A DNA stretch of 64,000 nucleotides, taken from the NCBI GenBank assembly GCA_015680685.1, contig MNCI01036774.1:164696-228695 (forward strand), read 5' to 3'. Positions 45,650-56,624 of the stretch are shown piece after piece (position 1 is the stretch's first letter; each line of letters begins with the position of its first letter). The notes beneath the pieces were generated by a model. That model was not told the DNA's origin, ran no database searches, and was given only the letters and a program-made list of their open reading frames with translations. Made by a program: the position numbers and the translations under genes. The DNA comes from Gnetum montanum (Eukaryota > Streptophyta > Gnetopsida > Gnetales > Gnetaceae).

Positions 45650-46470
45650 TTAGTATTAACATTGTCTGCATTTCTAATGTTTGGAATGAAGTATGGGCAA
45701 CCTTAGATTAAAATTTTCATCATCATCATTCACTTATCCCATTAATCTAAGGTGACCCATTATAACAGAGTTGGTAGGCTGGTGATTTAATGATGGTGTT
45801 TTATGGCAAGCCATCAACTCGATATGAACTTAAATATAAGTTTTTGTTGTGCCTCCTAAATGGCCTTGAACTTAGTGCTCTTTAAATGAATGCTCTAATT
45901 ATTAATTTAAGGCTTATAATACCAATATTTTGGTAGGATTAAACTTAATTAAATTTAGAAGTGACATATGAAATGAGATTTAACTTACTGTCTAAAATTA
46001 CCAAGATTATGTAACCAAAAAATTGAGAAAAAACTGATGCTCTACAATTGTTCATGTTAAAATAGTGGTAAATTCTCTTTTTGTGGCAACCATAATCTAA
46101 AACAAGTCTAAATGTTTTACCACACCCTATTGTCTTACATTCATGGATGTTCTCTAGTATGCACATGATAATATTTAGTTTTTTTTTCTTTTGGTTTTCC
46201 CATGCTTATTTGAATATCATTTTGTGGCCCTTCCAAGGACAACTTAACAAGTATTTATGTAAAAAGAAAATGTTTTCCATATCCTCTAAAAGTACATAGA
46301 TTATGCATATGTACTTGAAGCTCCTACTCGAAAACAAAGCTCATGCTACAACCCACCATGTCACAGCAATGCATATTCGTATTTATAACCTTCCTTGTAT
46401 ATGGATTGAGTGGTTTGTTTTTTGATCAGTAGTTGTAAAAAAAAAGTATTTTTGTGTGTGTTTTAATTTG
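45650..46470. other. Element interior, no recognised gene
   Basis: No coding evidence; AT-rich sequence between the TrpD-type fragment and the protease relic. Confidence 0.3.
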
Positions 46471-46479
46471 ATTTCAAGG

Positions 46480-47040
46480 TCAATCTATGCTCTAATGATT
46501 ACATGCTCTTATTGTTTGCAAGGCCCAAGTGATGACAATGATTAGCTTGACAACATTTCTCCTCCTCTCCCCTAGTTTCATCGAAGCTCTTGCATTGGCC
46601 CTAGCTTGAGTTTCAGGAGTCTCCTCTTGAAATTCCACCTTTAAACCTTAGTCAATGTTGATATTGTTGATAGATGGTGAACATGTGTTGTCCCCATGAA
46701 TCACAATTTCCCCACCTTCGTATGGCAAGTGGATCTTCTGATGTATAGGAGATGAAACTGCCTAAAGCTTAGCCAACCATTACCTTCCTAAGATCAAGTT
46801 GAAACTAGGTGTCTCTTTGACCACTAGGGAAATTAGCAGATGTAGAAAATTGTTCTCTAGATATGAAATCCAAGGAGATAGAACCCCAAACCACTACTTG
46901 TGATCCACTAAATGACTTGAGTGTTTAGGTTGTGATTTCTTGAATGTTTTTAGTTAGGCTTAGCTTTTCCATAATGGTGTATGGTATTACATTGGTTGTT
47001 TCCCTATCATCCATGTGAACACAATGGACCTTGTACCTGC
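46480..47040 (-). pseudogene. Aspartic protease relic, Tat-like element
   Basis: Minus reading gives DDRETTNVIPYTIMEKL (active-site region, degenerate) near 47000-46940, then FNLILGR and AVSSPIHQKIHLPY near 46800-46720. The latter matches the LGRPWLH...AVPSSLHQK block known from Tat-lineage gypsy proteases. Stops interrupt it. Downstream RT is missing. Confidence 0.65.
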
Positions 47041-47079
47041 AAACATGTATAGTAATGAAGAGAAGAGTGGATAGCACTT

Positions 47080-50040
47080 CTCTATTTCATAAGTCCATTT
47101 TCATCTCATTGTCACAAAAGCTAAGCATGTGTTGACACTTGTTTTTGCTAAGTGAAGCTTGTTCAATGATAAAGTTGATTGACTCTTTGTTGGTAGGAAT
47201 ATCTTCACTCATAGGAATAGAAGTCAATACTTGAGCTAGTGCATCTTTTTGAGTAGGATAAGTCATGACCAAGTTGTATAGGCTCAACAACGTGTTCTTT
47301 TGTTTGAGAGACTGCTTGGCTTGTTTCATTGTTGTAAGAAAATTCTTTCCCTTAGCATGTAATATTTTAGCCTTGGTGGTTTTAATTTTCCTCCAACCTT
47401 CTTAGGATTTTTGGCTCATGTTTTGATGTATATGCATTGAGCCACTTCTCCATGGATGTGTTCAATCTTGATGTAGGCTTCGGTGGATCAACTTACTTCA
47501 AGTCCTTATTGGTTACCTTCAGTGAGCTTTGTTGTTGATTTGGCAATAGGTTGTTTTTGTCATTGATGTGGTAATGATTTCTTGCTAGCCACTGACTTGT
47601 TAGCCACTATAGGTGAGCTTTGGTCATAGCTTGTTGGAGGTTTGCTTGTTGAAGGTGGAGGAACCCTAATAACAAATGCTTCTTTAGGCTTAGAAGGGTT
47701 GGTAATGCATTGTTCAGGTTATGACATTGATGCCACTGAAGGTGGGACACATACGACAAAAGGCTTCTTAGGGTTTGGAGGTGGTGGTACCTGGATGATG
47801 AAGTGAGTTTTAGGCTTTATGTTTTGAGGTTGAGGTGGTACCTTAATAAAAAATGGTTCACTAGGAGGATTACACCATTTGGTTTTTGTGAACAAGACTA
47901 TAGTATAAGAGTTATTGTCGACGCTTGGAGAGTTGGGCTTATTCAACACCAACTCTCCACAACCAATCATCTTTCAGTGTTAGGAAAAAATTGATGTCAT
48001 GACCAATCATTTGATGGTAATGACAAAACCTATCTAGCTTGAAGTACTTTGGTAGCTTCAGATTATCTTTGCCTACTATTGTTGGGTCTCTAGCTATCTC
48101 ACAAAGATGATCATGCCTCTTACAAGCCTCCTGAGATAGTTGCTTATATTGAATTTAGTTGTTTTTAAGCAACTTTTCTAGAAGCTTAGAGGCCTTCATA
48201 GGCAACTTAATGTACTTAGACCTATCTTTACATTCGAAATTAGGTCTTGATTGATATGATGTGAATGGTTGTGATGAGTCCAGAGATATGTTGTGTGGCA
48301 GTGATCTCTGCCTTTCTACTTGTTTTGTATCATTGGATACTACAGTCACAGTTGCTTGCTCTTGCTTAGTTCTATTTCTATCCCTCCTTGCATGTTGATT
48401 TTTATAGGCCACGTAGGCTAGATTGTTGTTAGCTTCAGTAGCTTCTTCTATGTTCTTGGTTTGTGAAAAGGCTTGGCCCAATGACCAAGGTTCTAAGAAA
48501 TATAGTTTTGAGTTGAAAAAGTTGTTGATTGCTCCCTTGAAGATGGCCAAGAGGTGGATTTTAGAGATGGGCTCAGGGATCTTGTTGAGTGTTGCATTCT
48601 ATCTTTGAATGAACTTTTGTATTGGTTCAAGTGGCCCTTACTATACCTTCATATGTTGATCTAATGTTGTATCAAGCTTCAAGTTGTATCTAAAGCAATT
48701 AACAAATTAATTTATGAGGTTTTCAAGGAAGGAAATGATTCCCCTAGGTAAGCTATGATACTAGTCTAAAACCTTTCCATTCAAGAACATGAGGAAAACC
48801 TGTAGTATTATATGTGCCCACACTTAAAATAGGAGGCACTCATATTGGAAGATGATAAGGTGTGCATTTGGATCTCCTTCACCATTGTATTTGGTGAAGT
48901 CTGGGATGGGCATGCCTGTAGGTAAGGTTACTTGGGAAATGGTAGGGCTGATAGGATTATTCTAGTAGAAGTCCATGACCTTTACCGTCTGAGTGGTAGA
49001 AGCCTTGAGCTTACATACCTCTTCAATAAGGTCCTAGATCATCTGGAAGGCTTGATCCAAGCCTTGGGGCATTCTGGTGGACTGTGGGCTTTATACAAAT
49101 GGCTACAAGGGAAGTTGAGAGGCTTGGGGCCATGCAATGGACATTAGTATTAATGAAAGAGGCTAGTTGATCATGGTCATAGGGTTGTTGAATAATGAGA
49201 AGGAAGTTTGCATTGGAACTTAAGGGATAAATGGGGAAAATAGAGTATGAGATGCTTGGATAGTTTGGGGTCCTATTGAGGGGCCCACTAGAATAGAAAA
49301 GGGATGAGATGTGGTAAACACCACAGGTGTGGATCACGTAGAGTGAGGTTGTATTGCAAAGGGCATGGATGAGAACAAGGTGGCTAATTGAGGCATAAGC
49401 TAAGCATAATGTGCGGCTATAATGGGTGTTGACCAAAACATGGTGGGATGAACATGAGGAGAGGAAAGTTGTGAAATTGGTCCCATAAATGAGGCAAGGG
49501 ATGTGGAATTAGGTGCAATTGTTTGGAGAGTCAATTATTGGAAAAGGTCTCCAATGAAGGTATTTGGCTCTAGTTCAGCCTCAAATTCATCTTGTTCCTC
49601 TTGATGTCCATCCAAGCTAAGCTCCTCACTTCACTTATCGACTTCTATGAGTTGTATCAACATGTATGCATAAAATTTAGTAAGGGGGGGTCTTATTGTA
49701 GGATGATGAAATGTATTCTTTCCCATCTCAATGTATAATTTCAAACTAATGCTTAGCATCAAACTCAGAGCATGGTATTAGGAGGCCTACCTATATCATG
49801 GTGCAAAGGAAGTTATACAACTACTCATTGATTATTGTGAAATCTAGTCAAACTCAAAGCATGGTATTAGGAGGCCTACCTGTATCATGGCATAGAGGAA
49901 GTTATAAAACTCCTCATTGATTACCATGAAATCTAGACCCTTGCCCCTCTACCTAAGTGGCTATCTATGCTCAATGACAGCTAGGTCTTTTAGGTCATAG
50001 ACATGAATTACATCTTGATTAGAGGCCATGTATGTAAGGT
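47080..50040 (-). pseudogene. Gag relic of the Tat-like element
   Basis: The minus strand carries broken gag frames. 48550-48155 has AIFKGAINNFFNS and ARRDRNRTKQEQATVTVVS. 48090-47960 has KLPKYFKLDRFCHYHQMIGH, i.e. the C-x2-H zinc-finger-like motif of Tat/Ogre gag, with later Cys lost. 47970-47719 is a Pro-rich linker (KVPPQPQNIKPKTH). A tandem duplication of about 92 bp lies at 49762-49943, near the N-terminal end. Multiple stops and frameshifts; non-functional. Confidence 0.65.
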
Positions 50041-50152
50041 TCAATGGTAATATAGTTTATTTATGGAAAGGCATTAACCGAGTATTTAACTTAGTGAAAG
50101 CTTTTGCGTAGATAGCAAGTAAAAGCTTTAGCGTATGTAGGTTGTAGCATCA

Positions 50153-50335
50153 ATGAAGATTGTAGTGCCAACGAGAGTTATAGTCAATGAAAGTTGTAGT
50201 GTAAATGAGAGTTGTAGAGTGAATGAGAGTTATAGTGTTAATGAAAGTTGTAGTGTAAATGAGAGTTGTAGAGTCAATGAGAGTTATAGCATCAATGAAA
50301 GTTATAGTGTCAATGAAAGTTGTAGCATTAATGAG
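50153..50335 (-). repeat. 18-bp minisatellite in the leader of the Tat-like element
   Basis: About ten units of the type GTMAATGAGAGTTGTAGW, in plus reading encoding the chance repeat VNESCS. It sits between primer site and gag, in the untranslated leader. Confidence 0.85.
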
Positions 50336-50689
50336 AACTTGAAATTTCCTAAGTTTGTTGACACTAGGAAATTAAGAAGGGGTTCTAGAGTCTGCACTAC
50401 AACCACACTTGTAAAATTAAAAATTATTTTTATTTAATTTTCTCTATCGTATGATGAGCAAATACACTGCACACTGGAACAACAATAATTAAAAATAATA
50501 ATTTTCTCAAAGTTGCTACTATAGGGAGAAAGGGCTATGCTGCAAACTGCACCATAACTAATGATGAAAAAGGGTTGTTTTGGCCAAAAATTGGTTGCAA
50601 TGTATACGCTACAATAATAAAACCAAAAATAATCTTTTGGATCCAACTATTAAAAATATGAATAGGTTTAGACGAAGAAGTTAGGTAGA

Positions 50690-50712
50690 GACCCTCCTTC
50701 TAGTGCCAAAAA
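50690..50712 (-). promoter_or_regulatory. Primer-binding site of the Tat-like element
   Basis: In minus reading the LTR end ACTACA is followed by GTTTTTGGCACTAGAAGGAG. TTTTGGC[AG]CTAGAAGGAGGG is the form of primer site seen in Tat-type plant gypsy elements. It orients the element to the minus strand. Confidence 0.65.
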
Positions 50713-50713
50713 C

Positions 50714-51587
50714 TGTAGTGATGGAAAAATTCAATGTTGGAGGATTGAAGATCCTCATCGAAATGGTTTAACCCACAGATCCACAAGCCTCAAAAAGGAT
50801 CTACAAGGGCTTCAAATGGTCTAGCAAATCACTTGAGGACTTGAACATCTATTACCGAGGGATACAAAAAAGTGCAAATAAATTATCTCAATTTTAAGAC
50901 ATAATGCAAAAGACCGAAATAGGAAAATGACAAAACAAAGGCAAAACTACAACTTTTATTAATGCTGTAAAATAAAATGTTGTAGGCAAAGGTTTAAGAG
51001 ATACAAATTATGGGTTTTAGAAAACCTAAAAGATGCAATAGCATCATTAAGCTCTGTTACCATCGTAGGGCAACATATTCACACAGATTTGCTCCTTAAC
51101 TTTGCTTATCTACTCCAATGGTCTATGTTATGAGAGAGTAATGGTGGTCATCATGGACTCCTAGGCATTTATATTGCTTGAAAGTCTTAGGTTCAATGTA
51201 GGTGCAAAATGCCAAAATTCCTTATGATGAAGTAAACTGTTGTTTAAATAGGCCTTCAGTCTTTGTCTTATTGCTAAATAATTCTATCGTGATTGCTAAT
51301 AGATTTTTGGTACCTTCTATCATAAGTGGAATACATGCATGCAACGTTTGAATAATTCTATCTAATTATTTGCTCTCTGACACTACCTTTGTATGCTACC
51401 CAGCATCAATGTCAACATTAGTAACAGAAGGCCATGATGTTAGCATCATTTTCAATGTTGGTAACATGAGACCACGATGCTAGTGTCATGGGGAAAATAA
51501 GACAATTGTATTTGCCTTTATTTTTCCACCAAATTACAAAAATTGTTGACCATGGATTACAATATGAATTTCTTTGGGGGGGTTTCA
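50714..51587 (-). mobile_element. 5' LTR of the Tat-like element
   Basis: 874 bp, partner of 37985-38852 (TGTAGTGATGG to GGTTTCA in plus reading). Confidence 0.85.
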
Positions 51588-51954
51588 TGAAGCTACTCCT
51601 TTTGTGAATTCTTTATTTAAATTTATTATGCTTAATTTCTTCAATATTGTCCTTGATGCAGCAGTCCTTTTAATGATGGGTATATCTAGGATTCCATCTT
51701 CTCATGTCTTTACGATTCAAAACTTATGATTCTCCTTAGGTAGCATTTGGAAAAGCTAGGAGCTTCTTTCTTCTTTTACTTATCTCATGTACTCTTGTGA
51801 ACTACCACTATGTTTTCTTCTTAGCTTACAAATGTTTTACCTTATTATTGTTTTTATACTCCAAGTTGATTCAACCTGAGCTTCTTTATACCTTGTGAGT
51901 AGTTGTAACTCTTGAAAGATCATCGTAACCTTTCATAATTATTGTTTGCTTACA
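51588..51954 (-). mobile_element. Copia-type LTR copy A, second part
   Basis: Continues copy A after the Tat-like insertion. It aligns with 54230-54617 (TTTTGTGAATTCTT, TTAATTTCTTCAAT, TGTCCTTGATGCA, TTATGATTCTCCT, TTTGCTTACA). Together the two parts give about 943 bp. Confidence 0.75.
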
Positions 51955-53252
51955 TTAGGAGGATATATGATCTTCTTTTCGTTACTTGTGATAGTATTAC
52001 GAAGATTGAAAAATATTGGAGGATGAATCCTTTGTGATAACTTCTTCATTCCTACAAATTCCCTCAAAATTTGTACCACCATCATGTGTGAAATAAGATT
52101 TGAGTGATGTTGCCATTAGATTTTCTTAGGATAAGGGATTAAGGTGTAACACACAATATTTACAAGAATTTCTAAATGATCACTTCATGCTGCATTTCAA
52201 TTCAAATAGATTGGAATTTACTTATTATAGTATGTTTAACTTATATCCTTACATATTTCGGAACAATTCACATATGCTTTTTGAAATTAGTTACTTTTTT
52301 TGGCAATATACTATGTTGTTCATACAGCCAAGGCTTTTGACATGTTGTACAATTGGGTCTATGGAATTTATAAAATTCTTCCATCCTAAGGCTAATAATA
52401 CTTGAAGTTGTAAAATTTTTTTCATCTTTTGATGGCAAGGGAAAAACTTCAAATGTCTTCACCTCAAGAATCATGCTAATGTTTTATACAAAATGAAACT
52501 ATGATTAACATACATCTTCAAGTCTTTATGACTTAGAGTTTTAGGATCAACCTCACATTGTATTCCAATTTAAAGTAAGATTCCCTGTCATATATCATTC
52601 CCATTTCAATAAATAATCAACGTTTGATTCCTTTTATTTTATTTATCTTTCATTCTCTATTGAACATGTGGTACCAACTTTCCATATTTATAAATGATTT
52701 GCGCTTGAATTCTCTTTCCTGGTGTTTTGATCAATGCTTCCTCCTAGAACTTCAAACTTTTGCAACTTCTTTTTGTGCACCTCACTGTATTGGAAAATGT
52801 AGATTGATGTCTTTAAATGTAAGTTATAGGCTTAAATCCATAACACCTTCACTTGGTACTTCCTTAATCCCTATTTCTTCCATGATCAATCATTTTCTTG
52901 TTGACTTATGATCAACCTAATCTTTGCAGTATGGCAAACTTTCTACCATTTACTCATAACTATTTTCTTAAAACATCACCTCCTTTAGGTTTTACCCTTT
53001 CAAGTTCCATTTATAGCAATGTTTTAAAATAATTCTTCACACATTGTTTATCCTCATGGATTCTACCAATAGATCCTCCTAATTATTTAAAGCCATCCTT
53101 CTCTTAATATCTTCTTTTAACTTCTCTTTTGCTTCTTTCTATTCTCTATAAGCCTCTTATGAACTTAATCTATCTAGCTGAAAATCTTTACAGTGCCTAA
53201 TATTCTTCATACTCTAATAGATATTACAAGCTCTTTTTCCTTTCTTGACTTT
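51955..53252 (-). other. Short degenerate interior of the copia-like element
   Basis: 1.3 kb between LTR copies A and B with no gag or pol motif on either strand, so the copia-like element is a non-autonomous or deleted form. No convincing polypurine tract next to copy A. Confidence 0.5.
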
Positions 53253-53254
53253 TA

Positions 53255-53268
53255 CTAGCTTTGATACC
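53255..53268 (-). promoter_or_regulatory. Primer-binding site (initiator tRNA-Met type)
   Basis: Plus AGCTTTGATACCAT reads ATGGTATCAAAGCT on the minus strand, immediately after the minus-strand end (CTCTAACA) of LTR copy B. This is the classic copia arrangement. Confidence 0.75.
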
Positions 53269-53269
53269 A

Positions 53270-54617
53270 TGTTAGAGTTTAGTTTAGCACCTTCTCTAGG
53301 AAAATCTAATATACTAGAATCTATATAATGAGTCAAGAGAATGATTGTAACTGTTATATATAAGATACTTGTAATTTATAATCCTTTTTACAATTACAGG
53401 TATCGTAAGTCATTTTTTTAAAAGGAAAGTCTAGTCATTTATATAACAAGAGGGATGAACCCCAAATCGACAAGTACAATAGCAGTATCATCATGAAGGA
53501 TAGAAGTTCCTCCTGTAAAATAGATGAACACCCAAACCAATCAAAAAACCCTAAGCATTCCTATAGGGCATCAAAACCAAAAACCAAAACATAGTCATGT
53601 ATAACATCATAAAATTTATTTAAAATAGAGGGTATGCATATTTGGAAAAATAGAAGAACAGTCACTTTACTAGCGCTACATTGGTTCATCCTACAAGGAA
53701 TCACGAGTATTAAATGTTGTCATCATGCATTCATAGATGTTTTCCCACAAGTAAAAGTTAGCGAATACTTTTGAGATGCATTTAAAGGGAGAGTTTTATT
53801 AAGTGCTTACAAATATTCTAAATGATAAATGGAGTCATGTTGATGTAGTTCGGTAGATCAGTACTAATCATAAGCTACAATAGATAGTTTATAGCTAGTA
53901 ATGTTTCTAATTTTAATCAATTGTAACATCATCTTTTGACTTATTGTTTCTTCAAACTAGATTAAATTAAGGTTATAATAACTTATTGTATTTCAATGGT
54001 ATTGCTCCTTCTTCTTAACAATGCTACAACATATATATTGTTGTAGTATCTTCTAGCATCTTAGGTTCATGACACACTTATGACGCTGATAAGTAGATCA
54101 TTTTCCTTAGTCTTACATGGGGTGGACCACTATAGGCTTGTTTAGAGATCCACCACTAAGTTGGTTTAGTTGTTTTTCAACAACTAATGGACTACTTATT
54201 TAATTGTAGTATCTCCTTCTCCTTCGTAGCTACTCATTTTGTGAATTCTTCATTCGTGTTCACTGTACTTAATTTCTTCAATCTTGTCCTTGATGCACCA
54301 ATCCTTTTGATGATAGGCATATCCAAAACTCCATCTCCTATCTTTATGATCCAAGGCTTATGATTCTCCTCAAATACCATTTGGAAGAACCCGGAGCTTA
54401 TTTCTACTTCTACTTATCTCATGTGGACTTATAAACTACCACCACATTCTCTTCTCAACTTATGAATGTTTTACCTTTTAGTTGTTCCTATACTCCATGT
54501 TGATTTGTAAGCTTATATATGTCTTACGGGGTGTGAGCTTGAGCTTCTTTATACCTCATCAGTAGTTGTAACTTTTGATAAATCATTGTAACCTTTCGTA
54601 AGTACTATTTGCTTACA
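53270..54617 (-). mobile_element. Copia-type LTR copy B with a nested insertion
   Basis: TGTTAGAG to GCTTACA. About 960 bp after removing the insertion at 53411-53799. It has no Tat-like element at the position equivalent to 37984/51588 (around 54228-54233, CTTCGTAGCTACTC), so it serves as a paralogous empty site. Confidence 0.75.
53411..53799 (-). mobile_element. Short LINE-like insertion in LTR copy B
   Basis: Absent from copy A at the equivalent point (37542). It begins with a T-rich run followed by a LINE-tail-like sequence (minus: ATATAAATGACTAGACTTTC). TAAGT at 53406-53410 and 53800-53804 may be a short target duplication. No coding content. Confidence 0.5.
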
Positions 54618-55695
54618 TTAAGAAACTAATAATTGTATCTTGATTGGCAGATATATTCTAATAGGCATGCATAGCTGATCAAAACTACATTTTCCTTAAA
54701 GCTAAATAATTTAATTATAACCATCAAACTTCAGAAATTGGAACTTGTTCTTTAAATTGTAAAAGAACCCTAGGAATTAAATGCATTGATTTTGATTTGG
54801 TATTATACCTCAAATGTCTTGAGGAAAGTTTTTTTTGATTCAGAAGGTATAAATCCCAACTATGATGTATGGATCTAAGACTTCAATACTTCCTTTCAAA
54901 ATACATGCATGGCTCCTTGAAAACAAAAACTTCCCTTTAAGGAAAAGAAGCATCTTAGGGAAAAAAACACCACCATTCTTCCAAATCTTTGTCAAAGAGC
55001 ATTTTGAAGTGATCATAACTATAAGAAAGTAATCAATAGGATCCTGTAAAGTTGGTAGTTAAGTAACATATTTAAGTTTTCAAAGTGCTACTTGTCTTTC
55101 AATTTAAGTTTTTTAAGAATTATAGTTTGATCATGAAACTCTTAGCCTGCCATTCACATTAGTACATTTCCAAACTAATAAATTTCCCTTATTTACATAT
55201 GTTGAAGTGATATGCTTGCTTAATGTTTTTCATTTGCCTACTCTAATTTTACTACTACGTTTAATTTGTAAATCTAAGAACATCACATTTAAGCTTAATC
55301 CAGAAACATTCACACTAATTTAATTAGATAAAAATAAATAAATTAATAATAATTTCAAATTTAAAAAGTGATGCATAGATCAATCTTATAGATTGTTCTT
55401 TATTTAATGGAATAAATTAAATAACCAAAGCAATAAGATTAGCATAATCCATACCTATAACCAAGTAAGAATTTTTATGATGGTTCTCAAAAGGTGCCCC
55501 ACAAAGAAAAATATCTGCTCATCAGCTACTCAAAAGAAGAGTTAACTCAAGAGTGTACAAGAAGAATTGCATCTTTGAAACTCTTCTACTTGAGAAATAT
55601 CGCTCGTTGCTCCAATCAGCTTTAGGATAAAAGGTGATTTGTGTGGTATATTCTTGGCAAATTCATGGACAATAGACTTGCTTAATAAACACATT
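54618..55695. other. AT-rich intergenic stretch, no gene seen
   Basis: No coding sequence or element boundaries detected. Confidence 0.35.
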
Positions 55696-55699
55696 TTTC

Positions 55700-56041
55700 A
55701 TATCCATCCATGTTCTTTAATAGTTCAGCTACATGCCATTGCCTAGTCTCTTTAGCATGTATGTATAGCTATGACAGTAGACCATTCAAATTCCATGTTT
55801 TTACATTAATTTAAACTTCCTCCAACTTGAAAATGATTTGTGTAGGTCACCACTTGAACCCAATTTCAGCTAGGCATTGTTACCATGCTTGGATTCTTCA
55901 TAAGTTTCCTTTCTTTGCTATCAATTGAGGAATTGATGGAATGAAATCCTTAAGACAATCTTTACCTTTCGCCAGGTAATGCTGGTTTTCATAAAAGTTA
56001 CAAACTGAACTATTTTATTACGTCCACATGGACACCCTAGG
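55700..56041 (-). pseudogene. Decayed duplicate of the PPR gene 3' end
   Basis: 55700-55915 aligns with 60940-61140, the downstream flank and last codons of the PPR gene (GCCATTG, TTTAGCATG, TTACATTAA/TTCACATTAA, CTTCCTCCA, TAGGCATT, TTCATAAGTTTCCTTT). From about 55916 to 56041 it instead resembles 60540-60690 (TGGAATGAAATCCT, TTTACCT, AGGTAA, AACTGAACT). Coding frame lost. The LTR element at 56042 is inserted at its right edge. Confidence 0.6.
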
Positions 56042-56609
56042 TGTCACATCCCCATTCCCAAATGGTGCTACTGCCTAATGAAGATGGTGTCTCTTCATAA
56101 CAAGTGTTATTGTTATCTTAACAAGACTTGAAAGGCTAGTTGTAATTGAGACCCAAAAGGGCATGTTGTAATAATGGATGTGTCTCTTAAGGTAGCCTTT
56201 GGGGGTTTGACCTAAGGCATTTATACATGGGGTTAGAGGTCGTGTTAGCATGGAGTGGCAGAGCTAGTACAAGTAAGTCATGGGAAGCTTGGTGAAGTGG
56301 GTTAGGAAGTGGACTGGCCATCCCTTCTAGCTAGGTTATAGGCCTAACCGTGGTGGTAGTGTTGGATTGCCTCTAAGGGATATATTCCAAAGGAAGAAAA
56401 CCCCAAGGAACACTCTTGGAACACGATCCGAATACACTATTCCATATCAATAAAGCATTTTTTTTTTTTGCATTTTTCCTATTATCTCCTTTATACATAA
56501 TGTCAAATATCACATATATTTTGCATTTGGTATATTTTCTTCATATGCATAATGTCTAATATATTGTATATTTAACATTTGCCATGACATTTGGGGATGG
56601 GATGTCACA
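56042..56609 (+). mobile_element. 5' LTR of the deadenylase-carrying element
   Basis: 568 bp with inverted ends TGTCACATCCC/GGGATGTCACA and an AATAAAGCATT polyadenylation-type signal near 56450. Roughly 90 percent like 59945-60517 by eye. Confidence 0.9.
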
Positions 56610-56611
56610 AT

Positions 56612-56623
56612 TGGTATCAGGGC
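56612..56623 (+). promoter_or_regulatory. Primer-binding site (initiator tRNA-Met type)
   Basis: TGGTATCAGGGC, two bases after the LTR; one base from the usual TGGTATCAGAGC. Confidence 0.8.
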
Positions 56624-56624
56624 A

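Larger units (their letters stand above)
37985..51587 (-). mobile_element. Tat-like gypsy element carrying host gene fragments
   Basis: A 13.6-kb minus-oriented LTR retrotransposon. Its LTRs are at 37985-38852 and 50714-51587. The primer site is at 50695-50712, gag and protease lie at 50030-46480, and the purine tract is at 38853-38866. Between protease and 3' LTR, about 7.5 kb lacks RT, RNase H and integrase but contains fragments of an HD-ZIP IV gene, a His-rich metal-tolerance gene and an anthranilate phosphoribosyltransferase gene, all on the plus strand. The insertion split a copia LTR. LTR divergence of nearly twenty percent by eye makes it old. Confidence 0.8.

Noticed and set aside
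45641-45706. Extension of the TrpD-like reading frame to 45706
   Set aside because: It runs across a consensus GTAAGT donor, and the residues after it no longer match the family.
50153-50437. Open frame with repeated VNESCS motif
   Set aside because: A by-product of the 18-bp minisatellite; antisense to the element that contains it.
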